Source: Pirellulales bacterium
GTDB lineage: Bacteria > Planctomycetota > Planctomycetia > Pirellulales > JAICIG01
Length of the DNA: 8,195 nt
Assembly: GCA_025924495.1 (NCBI GenBank)
Contig: JAICIG010000364.1
Coordinates: 1 to 8,195, forward strand
Reading direction: 5' to 3'
The notes below the pieces were generated by a model that was not told where the DNA came from, searched no databases, and worked only from the letters and a program-made list of their open reading frames with translations. Shown one piece after another: positions 1 through 6,862 of the stretch. The position numbers were made by a program, and so were the translations under genes. Each line of letters starts with the position of its first letter. Position 1 is the stretch's first letter.

Positions 1-167
1 AGCCAGGGAGGCGGCGCTTCGAAGCCGCGCGGCTCGAAATCGAGCGACCAATGCTCGTGCTCGCGGGTATAGCGCGCCACCCCTTCGATTAATCCGCGGC
101 CGAAGGCGCGTGACCATTCGATGAGGATTGCCACGCGGCGCGAGCGGCGGGTCCGAGATTTTGGCAT
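1..167 (-). CDS. XylR-type AraC-family transcriptional regulator, N-terminal fragment
   Basis: Only the first 55 residues are present; the gene runs off the left edge. The reading frame starts at the ATG complementary to 165-167 and is open to the edge. After a basic N-terminus (MPKSRTRRSRR) it reads RVAILIEWSRAFGRGLIEGV, then ARYTREH and a segment ending FEPRGFEAPPPW. This matches the opening of the LacI-like periplasmic-binding-protein domain of XylR-type regulators, where a beta strand (VAILIE) is followed by a helix carrying a GRG-type motif. Members of this family bind a sugar with this N-terminal domain and DNA with a C-terminal AraC-type helix-turn-helix, which would lie outside the window. 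It is transcribed divergently from the cytochrome fusion gene, so it may regulate that operon or itself, but no operator is evident. No clear Shine-Dalgarno sequence precedes the start. The ligand is unknown; xylose should not be assumed. Confidence 0.8.
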   Translation of the reverse strand, partial: MPKSRTRRSRRVAILIEWSRAFGRGLIEGVARYTREHEHWSLDFEPRGFEAPPPW

Positions 168-312
168 TAGCAACGGTAGCCGCACCAGGAGGAAGAATCT
201 CCGCGGTGGATTTGGCTTCAGACGGCTCTGCGGCGAAAAATCAGGAACGAAATACGAAAAATATCCTAGCGGCTTTTGGCGCCTCCGGCTATAGAGGATA
301 AATACCTACCTA

Positions 313-395
313 CGAGCCGAAAGGCTTCCTTCGGAGATCGGCAGATCTCTGTTTTCGCACAGGCTGACGGGCAGGGGCGCGGCTTTTTCGGCTCG
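313..395 (+). repeat. Nested inverted repeats in the leader of the cytochrome fusion gene
   Basis: CGAGCCGAAA at 313-322 is the exact reverse complement of TTTCGGCTCG at 386-395, giving a 10-bp closing stem around 63 bases. Inside it, GAGATC (334-339) pairs perfectly with GATCTC (344-349) over a GGCA loop, and CTGT/ACAG (349-352/359-362) could form a short second hairpin. An alternative hairpin, CCGAAAGG (317-324) with CCTTCGG (328-334) and one bulged A, competes with the outer stem. The element ends about 40 bases before the preferred start codon. It could be a folded 5' leader, an operator, or chance in GC-rich DNA. I do not recognise a named RNA family. Confidence 0.4.
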
Positions 396-423
396 CGGCT
401 GTGCCTGGATTGAGCAAGCTTTT

Positions 424-429
424 GGGAGA
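424..429 (+). promoter_or_regulatory. Ribosome binding site of the cytochrome fusion gene
   Basis: GGGAGA lies seven bases before the ATG at 437. It supports that start over the in-frame GTG at 401, which has no comparable purine run and would place 12 extra residues before the basic part of the signal peptide. Confidence 0.6.
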
Positions 430-436
430 TTGGCTT

Positions 437-3400
437 ATGCTTCGCAAGCGGTTTGGGATTGGATTTTCCGCATGGCTCCTGCCGCTCGCCTCTTTGCCGG
501 GTGTGCTGCTTGCCGACGAGGCCAAGGACCCATCCGCCGCCGTGAGTTATTACAAGCAGATCCGGCCCATCTTCCAGGCCCAATGCCAGGGCTGCCACCA
601 GCCTGCCAAACCGAGCGGCGCCTACGTGATGACGGCGTTCGAATCGCTCGTCAAAGGAGGAGAATCGGGCTCGGCGGCCATTGTGCCGGGTAAGCCTGAC
701 GAGAGCCCGTTGGTCAAGCTGATCACGCCCGAAAACGGCAAAGCCGAAATGCCGAAGGAGCGTAGGCCGCTGGCCGACAGCGAGATCAGCCTGGTCAAGC
801 GCTGGATTGCCGAAGGGGCGGTCGACGACACGCCGGCCGGCGCCAAGCAAAAATACGACGCCGAGCACCCACCAATCTACACCCGGCCGCCGGTAATTAC
901 CTCGCTCGATTTCTCGCCCGACGGTCAACTGTTGGCCCTCTCCGGTTTCCACGAAGTGTTGCTGGTCAAGGCCGACGGCTCGGAGCTGGTCGCCCGGCTG
1001 ATTGGCATGTCGGACCGGATCGAGTCCGTGAAGTTCTCGTCCGACGGCAAGCGATTGGCTGTGGCAGGCGGTTTGCCGGCTCGAATGGGCGAAGTGCAGG
1101 TCTGGGACGTTGAGAAGCGAGAACTCCTCCTCTCGCACGCATCGACGTTCGACACGGTCTACGGCGCCAAATGGTCCCCCGATGGAAAGCTGATCGCCTT
1201 CGGTTGCTCAGATAATACGGTGCGCGCCATCGACTCCGCCACAGGCGAGCAAGTGCTATTCCAAGGCGCCCACACCGACTGGGTCCGCGACACCGTGTTT
1301 TCGGTGGATGGGTCGCACTTGGTTTCGGTCGGCCGCGACATGTCGACCAAGCTGACCGAGGTGGCCACCCAGCGCTTCGTCGATAACGTCACTTCGATCA
1401 CCCCGGGCGCGCTCAAAGGGGGCATTCAATCGGTGGCCCGGCATCCGACGCGAGACGAGATCGTCATCGGCGGATCGGACGGCATTCCCAAGGTGTATCG
1501 CATGCACCGCCTGACGAATCGCGCTATCGGCGACGACGCCAACATCATCCGTGAGCTGCCGGCCATGAAAGGGCGCGTGTTCAGCGTTGCCGTCAGTCCC
1601 GACGGCAAGCGGATTGGGGCGGTTTCCAGTCTCGACGGCGCGGGCGAAGTGCAGGTCTACGGCTACGAGTTCGATACCAGTTTGCCGGAGGACATCAAGA
1701 AGATCGTCTCGAAAGTCGTGACGACGCAAACCGTGGAGGAAAAGGCGGCGCTTGAAAAGTACATGCACGACGGGGTGAAGACGATTTCCCGCCTCGAAGT
1801 CCCTGCGAGTTCGGTCTACGCGACGGCGTTCAGGCCCGACAGCAAACTGCTGGCGGTTGGCGGCGCCGATGGCGTCGTGCGATTCATCGACCCGGAAACC
1901 GGCAGCCTCGTCAAAGAGTTCTCGCCGGCGCCGGTGGCCGCCCAAGTCGCCGGGCAGGCCGCCGCGCAAACCGGCGAAATCCTGCCGCATGATTTCATTC
2001 GCGACGTCAACCCCGTGCTGTCTCGGCTCGGCTGCAACCAGGGCACCTGCCATGGCGCCGCGGCCGGCAAGAACGGCTTTAAGCTCTCGTTGCGCGGCTA
2101 CGACCCGATCTTCGATGTGCGTGCTTTGACCGACGACCTGGCCGCACGGCGGGTGAACCTGGCTTCGCCCGACGAAAGCTTGATGCTGCTCAAAGCGACG
2201 GCCGCCGTGCCGCACATCGGCGGCATGCTCATTAAACCCGGCGAGCCGTACTTCCAGATCATTCGCAGTTGGATCGCCGACGGCGCAAAGCTCGATCTGG
2301 CCGCGCCGCGCGTCGCCAAGATCCAGCTGTCGCCGCAGAATCCGATCGTCGACAAGATCGGCGGCAAGCAGCAGTTCCAGGTCACGGCGACCTATTCCGA
2401 CGGCTCGACTCGCGACGTGACCAAGGAAGCCTTCGTGGAAACTGGCAATGGCGAGGTGGCCGTGGCCGAACGCGGCGGCGTGTTGGCGAGTCTCCGTCGC
2501 GGCGAGGCGCCGGTGCTGGCGCGCTATGAAGGTCAGTACGCCGCCACCACGCTCACGGTCATGGGCGACCGAACGGGTTTCGAGTGGCAGCAGCCCCCGG
2601 TGTGGAACCGCATCGACGAGCTGGCCGCCGGCAAGTGGCAACGCATGAAAATCCGCCCCTCGGAACTCTGCACCGACGCCGAGTTCATCCGCCGCGTCTA
2701 TATCGACCTGACCGGCCTGCCGCCGGCCGCTGATGAAGTGCGGGCGTTCCTCGCCGACTCGCGCGAGACGCGCGTCAAACGCGATGAGTTGATCGACAAG
2801 CTGATCGGCAGCGAAGGCTTTGTCGAGCACTGGACGAATAAGTGGGCCGATCTGCTGCAAGTGAACCGCAAGTTCCTTGGCGCCGAAGGGGCCGTGGCGT
2901 TCCGTCAGTGGATTCGCGAGCAGGTGGCCAAGAACGCGCCATACGACCAGTTCGTGCACGAGATTCTGGCCGCCAGCGGCTCGAACCGCGAATACCCGGC
3001 GGCCTCGTATTACAAAATTCTCCGCGATCCGGAGCCGACCGCCGAGAACACCACCCACTTGTTCCTGGCGATCCGCTTCAACTGCAACAAGTGCCATGAT
3101 CACCCGTTCGAACGCTGGACCCAGGATCAGTACTACCAGCTTTCGGCGTTCTTTGCCCGCGTTGATTTAAAGCCCGACCCGGCCAGCGGCGATCGCCGGA
3201 TCGGCGGCACGGCCGTCGAGGGCGCCAAACCGCTGTATGAGGTCGTCTCCGACAAACCAGAAGGGGAAGTCAAACATCAGCGCACCGGCGCGGTGGCCCC
3301 GCCGACCTTCCCCTATCAGGCTACGGTGGCGGCGAAGCCCGAGGCCTCGCGTCGCGAGCAACTCGCCGACTGGGTCACCGCTCGCGACAATCCCTACTTC

Positions 3401-5224
3401 GCACGCAGCTTTGTGAACCGGTTGTGGGGCTACCTGTTCGGCATTGGCCTGATGGAGCCGATCGATGATATTCGCGCCGGCAATCCGCCGACCAACCCCG
3501 AGTTGCTCGATTACCTGACGCAGGAATTCATTTCCAGCAACTTCAATGTTCGTCATGTGCTGCAATTGATCTGCAAGTCGCACACGTATCAGCTTTCGGT
3601 CGAAACGAACAAGTGGAACGAAGACGACAAGATCAACTTCTCGCACGCGCTGGCGCGCCGCTTGCCGGCGGAAGTGTTGTACGACGCCGTGCATCGTGCC
3701 ACCGGTTCGATCTCGAAGTTGCCCGGCGCCAAGCCTGGTGCACGAGCGGCCGAATTGCCCGACTCGGGCGTTGACTTGCCCAGCGGCTTCTTCACCACGT
3801 TTGGCCGCCCGCCGCGCGAGAGCGCTTGCGAGTGCGAGCGCACGAGCGGCATGCAGCTAGGCCCGGTCATGGCGCTGGTCAGCGGTCCGACCGTCGCCGA
3901 TGCGATCGCAGATCCCGCGAACGAGCTGACAAAGCTTGTCGCTGGCGAGCCGGACGATCGCAAACTGGTCAGCGAAGTCTTCCTGCGCATTCTGAACCGG
4001 CAGGCAACCGACGCCGAAATCGAGGCTGCGCTCAAGACTATCGAGCGCATCGATCAGGACAACCAGCAGGTCGCCGCCGCATTGGCCGCGCGAGAAGAAG
4101 AGCTCAAGCCGATCCGCGCCAAGCAAGAGCAGGACCGCGAAGCGGCAATCGCCAAGGCCAAGGAAGAACTGGCCGCCTATGAGAAGGAACTCGCGCCCAA
4201 ACTGGTCCAGGCGGAAAAAGAGAAGGCCGAGAAGACGGCGAAGCTCGAAGCCGAACTTCAAACTTATCAGCAGTCGCTCGATCCGAAGCTCGCCGGTTCG
4301 CTCTTGCAGCAGCCGACCGCCGTCGCCTGGCAAACGCTGACGCCAAAGAATCTAAAGGCCTCGAACGACGCCGCGTTGACGGCCGGGCCTGACGGCGTGA
4401 TCGTCGCCGAGCAAAAGGATGGCCCGTCCGATTACGTGATTACGGCCGAGACCGATTTGAAAGACATCACTGGCATCCGGCTGGAAGTATTGGCCGACGA
4501 CTCGCTCCTGGGCCGCGGTCCCGGCCTTTCTCCGAACGGAAACTTCGTTCTCACCGAGTTCGAAGTGAAGGCGGCCCCCAAGGGCAAGCCTGGCCAGCAA
4601 CAGCCGGTGAAGCTGGAAAAACCGCTGGCCGACTTCAGCCAGGAGAATTTTGCCGTCGCCGGCGCCATCGACGGCAATCGCGGCGGCAACAACGGCTGGG
4701 CTTCGCACCCGCAAACCGGCCGCACGCACTGGGCCACGTTCGAAACGCAGCAGCCCGTCGGCTTCGACGGCGGCACATTGTTGGTCTTCAAGCTCGAGCA
4801 CCGTTACCCCGATAATAAGCACCTGGTCGGCCGATTCCGTATCTCGGTGACGCGGGCGCCCAAGGGATTCGGCCTCACTTATCCCGGCCAGATTGGCGCC
4901 CTGTTGGCGCTCGATCCGTCGGCTCGCTCGGAAGCCCAGCAGGCGGAGTTGCTCAACTTCTTCCGGTCGCGCGATGACGAATATCGAAACAAGCACGTGG
5001 CCTTGGCCAACAGCAAGCAGCCGCTGCCGATCGATCCGGGCCTGCTCGAGCGACGGGAGCGGCTGGCCCTGGTCAGTCAGCCCGTACCTGAGGACCCGAA
5101 GTTGGTACAATTGCGGCACGATGCCGAGCTGAGCGTCAAGCAATCGGCCAACAAACGGCTGACGGCGGCTCAGGACCTTGCCTGGGCGCTAATCAACAGC
5201 CCCGAGTTTCTGTTCAACCACTAA
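437..5224 (+). CDS. Exported PSCyt1 / WD40 / Ig-like / PSCyt2 (DUF1549) / PSD1 (DUF1553) fusion protein
   Basis: A 1595-residue Planctomycete-type surface or periplasmic protein; its exact reaction is unknown. A Sec signal peptide opens it (MLRKR, hydrophobic core, cleavage probably after GVLLA near residue 26). Domains in order: PSCyt1 cytochrome c (about 35-125) with C50-X2-C53-H54 and likely axial Met105; seven WD40-like blades (about 150-495); a second cytochrome-like domain (about 515-620) with C533-X4-C538-H539; an Ig-like BIG2-type domain (about 625-710); DUF1549 (about 723-910) with C883-X2-C886-H887; DUF1553 from about 971, including the family CEC motif at C1131 and C1133. A coiled coil (about 1205-1275) and a beta-sandwich resembling galactose-binding folds (about 1294-1476) precede the last DUF1553 helix, which ends SPEFLFNH. 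Three hemes could be bound, implying electron transfer or redox chemistry outside the cytoplasm. The DUF1501 gene follows 78 bases downstream and is the usual partner. An alternative GTG start at 401 is less likely. Confidence 0.93.
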   Translation: MLRKRFGIGFSAWLLPLASLPGVLLADEAKDPSAAVSYYKQIRPIFQAQCQGCHQPAKPSGAYVMTAFESLVKGGESGSAAIVPGKPDESPLVKLITPENGKAEMPKERRPLADSEISLVKRWIAEGAVDDTPAGAKQKYDAEHPPIYTRPPVITSLDFSPDGQLLALSGFHEVLLVKADGSELVARLIGMSDRIESVKFSSDGKRLAVAGGLPARMGEVQVWDVEKRELLLSHASTFDTVYGAKWSPDGKLIAFGCSDNTVRAIDSATGEQVLFQGAHTDWVRDTVFSVDGSHLVSVGRDMSTKLTEVATQRFVDNVTSITPGALKGGIQSVARHPTRDEIVIGGSDGIPKVYRMHRLTNRAIGDDANIIRELPAMKGRVFSVAVSPDGKRIGAVSSLDGAGEVQVYGYEFDTSLPEDIKKIVSKVVTTQTVEEKAALEKYMHDGVKTISRLEVPASSVYATAFRPDSKLLAVGGADGVVRFIDPETGSLVKEFSPAPVAAQVAGQAAAQTGEILPHDFIRDVNPVLSRLGCNQGTCHGAAAGKNGFKLSLRGYDPIFDVRALTDDLAARRVNLASPDESLMLLKATAAVPHIGGMLIKPGEPYFQIIRSWIADGAKLDLAAPRVAKIQLSPQNPIVDKIGGKQQFQVTATYSDGSTRDVTKEAFVETGNGEVAVAERGGVLASLRRGEAPVLARYEGQYAATTLTVMGDRTGFEWQQPPVWNRIDELAAGKWQRMKIRPSELCTDAEFIRRVYIDLTGLPPAADEVRAFLADSRETRVKRDELIDKLIGSEGFVEHWTNKWADLLQVNRKFLGAEGAVAFRQWIREQVAKNAPYDQFVHEILAASGSNREYPAASYYKILRDPEPTAENTTHLFLAIRFNCNKCHDHPFERWTQDQYYQLSAFFARVDLKPDPASGDRRIGGTAVEGAKPLYEVVSDKPEGEVKHQRTGAVAPPTFPYQATVAAKPEASRREQLADWVTARDNPYFARSFVNRLWGYLFGIGLMEPIDDIRAGNPPTNPELLDYLTQEFISSNFNVRHVLQLICKSHTYQLSVETNKWNEDDKINFSHALARRLPAEVLYDAVHRATGSISKLPGAKPGARAAELPDSGVDLPSGFFTTFGRPPRESACECERTSGMQLGPVMALVSGPTVADAIADPANELTKLVAGEPDDRKLVSEVFLRILNRQATDAEIEAALKTIERIDQDNQQVAAALAAREEELKPIRAKQEQDREAAIAKAKEELAAYEKELAPKLVQAEKEKAEKTAKLEAELQTYQQSLDPKLAGSLLQQPTAVAWQTLTPKNLKASNDAALTAGPDGVIVAEQKDGPSDYVITAETDLKDITGIRLEVLADDSLLGRGPGLSPNGNFVLTEFEVKAAPKGKPGQQQPVKLEKPLADFSQENFAVAGAIDGNRGGNNGWASHPQTGRTHWATFETQQPVGFDGGTLLVFKLEHRYPDNKHLVGRFRISVTRAPKGFGLTYPGQIGALLALDPSARSEAQQAELLNFFRSRDDEYRNKHVALANSKQPLPIDPGLLERRERLALVSQPVPEDPKLVQLRHDAELSVKQSANKRLTAAQDLAWALINSPEFLFNH

Positions 5225-5289
5225 CATCCGCCTGCTAGAACGATCTTGAGGCGGTCCAGCGCATGGGCCGCCTTGTGGCAAGAAATAAC

Positions 5290-5295
5290 AAGGAG
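5290..5295 (+). promoter_or_regulatory. Ribosome binding site of the DUF1501 gene
   Basis: AAGGAG lies seven bases before the ATG at 5303. It fixes that start, which places the twin-arginine motif near residue 21, and argues against the upstream in-frame TTG at 5246. Confidence 0.8.
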
Positions 5296-5302
5296 ATGCG
5301 AG

Positions 5303-6772
5303 ATGCTGATCGTCCCCGGCCAACCCGGCAAAGACCTGTGCGATTCTCACCTCGGAATCACTCGCCGCACGCTGTTGCGCGTCGGCGGCTCCGGCATGCT
5401 GGGCATGGCGCTTGGTTCGATGTTCCGCCTGCAGGCGCATGCTGCGGAAAGTGCGACGGGCGGCGGTCCCGGCTGGGGCAAAGCCAAGAGCATCATCATG
5501 CTCTATTTGCAAGGGGGACCGAGCCATCTCGATCTGTGGGACCCCAAGGAAAACGTCCCGGACGCGGTTCGCAGCGTCTTCAAGCCGATTCCGACCAAGC
5601 TTCCCGGCGTGCAGTTCACCGAGATCCTGCCGAAGCTGGCCGAAGTGAACGACAAGTTCACCATGATCCGCTCGATGAGCTATACGCCGAACGGCCTGTT
5701 CAACCACACGGCGGCCATCTATCAGATGATGACCGGCTACACGACCGACAAGGTCAGCCCTTCCGGGCAGCTCGAGCCGCCGAGCCCGAAGGATTTTCCC
5801 AACTTCGGTTCGAACATCGTCCGCATGAAGCCCGCCACGCAGCCGATGCTGCCGTTCGTGATGCTGCCGCGTCCGCTGCAGGAATCGAACGTCGTTGGTA
5901 AGGGTGGCGCTGCCGGGTTCCTCGGCAAGGCCTACGATCCGTACACGCTGTTCCCCGACGGCGACGATATGGACATGAACAAGATGGACCGCATCAAGGT
6001 CGACGATCTCAAGCTGCCCAGCGACGTGTTCGCGGCGCGGCTCGAGCGCCGAGCCAACCTGCGCGATGCCGTGCTGGCCGGCCAGCAGCGATTGGAAAAG
6101 GCGGTCGCCGATCAAAAGCTCGACGCCTACTATGATCAGGCTTTGCAGTTGGTCATCTCGGGCCGCGCCCGCGAAGCGTTCAACCTGCAGGCCGAATCGG
6201 AAGAGACGCGCGCCTTCTATGGCAAGAACACGTTCGGCCAAAGCTGCTTGCTGGCCCGTCGCCTGGTCGAAGCCGGCACGCGCGTGGTCGAGCTAATCTG
6301 GCCAAAGGTGGCGAATTCCGACAATCATTCGTGGGATCATCACGTCGGTCTGACCGAGCGAATGAAGAACCGCTCCGGACCGATGCTTGACACGGGCCTG
6401 TCGGCGCTGATCAGCGATCTCGACCAGCGCGGACTGCTCGAAGAGACGCTGGTGGTGGCCGTAGGCGAGTTCGGTCGCAGCCCGCAGAAGGGGGTCAGCA
6501 CCTCAGGCAACGGCAACTCGGCCGATGGTCGCGACCACTGGCCGTACTGCTATACTTCGGTGATCGCCGGCGCCGGCATCAAACGCGGCTACGTGCATGG
6601 CAAGTCCGACAAGACCGCCTCAGCTCCGCTGGAGAACCCCGTCCATCCGGGCGAGCTGCTGGCGACCATCTATCATGCCTTCGGCATCGCGCCGGAAACG
6701 ATCGTATACAATCACCTGAACCAGCCGCGCGAATTGGTCAAGGCTCAGTCGGTGACCTCGCTCTTCGCCTAG
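5303..6772 (+). CDS. Tat-exported DUF1501 family protein
   Basis: A 489-residue protein of the DUF1501 family, which is related to the alkaline phosphatase/sulfatase fold; the substrate is not known. The N-terminus carries a Tat signal: [11 protein letters not shown] with R21-R22, then a Gly/Ala-rich hydrophobic stretch ending near AHAAES. Family motifs follow in order: [13 protein letters not shown] (residues 70-82, with H75 and D77), SDNHSWDHH (339-347), GEFGRSP (388-394), GRDHWPYC (409-416), and [15 protein letters not shown] (448-462). The conserved Asp/His residues sit where the superfamily binds metal, but whether this protein is catalytic cannot be told. Length is normal for the family and the frame is intact. 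It follows the cytochrome fusion gene by 78 bases with no terminator between, so the two probably form one operon. They are expected to meet outside the cytoplasmic membrane, having been exported by different routes (Sec and Tat). Confidence 0.94.
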   Translation: MLIVPGQPGKDLCDSHLGITRRTLLRVGGSGMLGMALGSMFRLQAHAAESATGGGPGWGKAKSIIMLYLQGGPSHLDLWDPKENVPDAVRSVFKPIPTKLPGVQFTEILPKLAEVNDKFTMIRSMSYTPNGLFNHTAAIYQMMTGYTTDKVSPSGQLEPPSPKDFPNFGSNIVRMKPATQPMLPFVMLPRPLQESNVVGKGGAAGFLGKAYDPYTLFPDGDDMDMNKMDRIKVDDLKLPSDVFAARLERRANLRDAVLAGQQRLEKAVADQKLDAYYDQALQLVISGRAREAFNLQAESEETRAFYGKNTFGQSCLLARRLVEAGTRVVELIWPKVANSDNHSWDHHVGLTERMKNRSGPMLDTGLSALISDLDQRGLLEETLVVAVGEFGRSPQKGVSTSGNGNSADGRDHWPYCYTSVIAGAGIKRGYVHGKSDKTASAPLENPVHPGELLATIYHAFGIAPETIVYNHLNQPRELVKAQSVTSLFA

Positions 6773-6803
6773 AGCGCAGCGAAGAAGCAATCGTTTAAAC
6801 ATT

Positions 6804-6844
6804 TGCACGGCCTGCCCGCTTCGATGCGGCGCAGGCCGTTTGCA
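6804..6844 (+). terminator. Strong GC-rich hairpin after the DUF1501 gene, candidate terminator
   Basis: ACGGCCTGC (6807-6815) pairs exactly with GCAGGCCGT (6831-6839). Inside, CCGC (6816-6819) pairs with GCGG (6826-6829) over a six-base loop, leaving C6830 bulged. TGC (6804-6806) and GCA (6842-6844) can extend the stem past a TT bulge. Only about three T residues follow, so it is not a textbook intrinsic terminator. It begins 32 bases after the DUF1501 stop and ends 18 bases before the next start codon. It could end the operon, protect the upstream mRNA 3' end, or modulate translation of the following gene. Confidence 0.55.
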
Positions 6845-6862
6845 CTTCAGGACAAGTTTGCC

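Larger units (their letters stand above)
168..436. promoter_or_regulatory. Divergent intergenic region between regulator and cytochrome fusion gene
   Basis: This 269-base gap must hold the promoters of both flanking genes, because they point away from each other. An AT-rich stretch lies at about 236-264 (including CGAAATACGAAAAATAT), and another AT-rich run (GATAAAT) at 297-303. I could not find a convincing paired -35/-10 for either strand: TTTTGG at 274-279 with GATAAA at 297-302 has acceptable spacing but poor consensus match. The part nearest the cytochrome gene (313-395) contains nested inverted repeats, listed separately. No coding frame in this gap resembles a protein. Confidence 0.5.

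Noticed and set aside
274..302. TTTTGG / GATAAA as a sigma-70 promoter for the fusion gene
   Set aside because: The spacing is acceptable but both boxes match the consensus poorly, so I did not call it as a promoter.
401..436. GTG at 401 as the start of the fusion gene
   Set aside because: The ATG at 437 has a better ribosome binding site (GGGAGA) and gives a standard signal peptide; the GTG lies directly after the inverted repeat.
266..1138. A 290-codon minus-strand frame across the leader and the start of the fusion gene
   Set aside because: It is antisense to the signal peptide and PSCyt1 domain and shows no recognisable domain.
1256..3103. A 615-codon open frame on the minus strand
   Set aside because: It lies wholly inside the cytochrome fusion gene, has no recognisable domain, is Arg/His/Gly-rich, and is explained by the high-GC codon use of the sense gene.
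5246..5302. TTG at 5246 as the start of the DUF1501 gene
   Set aside because: The AAGGAG seven bases before the ATG at 5303 is strong, and the later start gives a normal Tat signal length.
5189..6241. A 350-codon open frame on the minus strand across the DUF1501 gene
   Set aside because: The sense strand encodes clear DUF1501 motifs; the antisense product has no family features and low complexity typical of shadow frames.
6793..6800. GTTTAAAC palindrome as an operator
   Set aside because: It is a single 8-bp palindrome with no second copy and no adjacent promoter; it may be chance.
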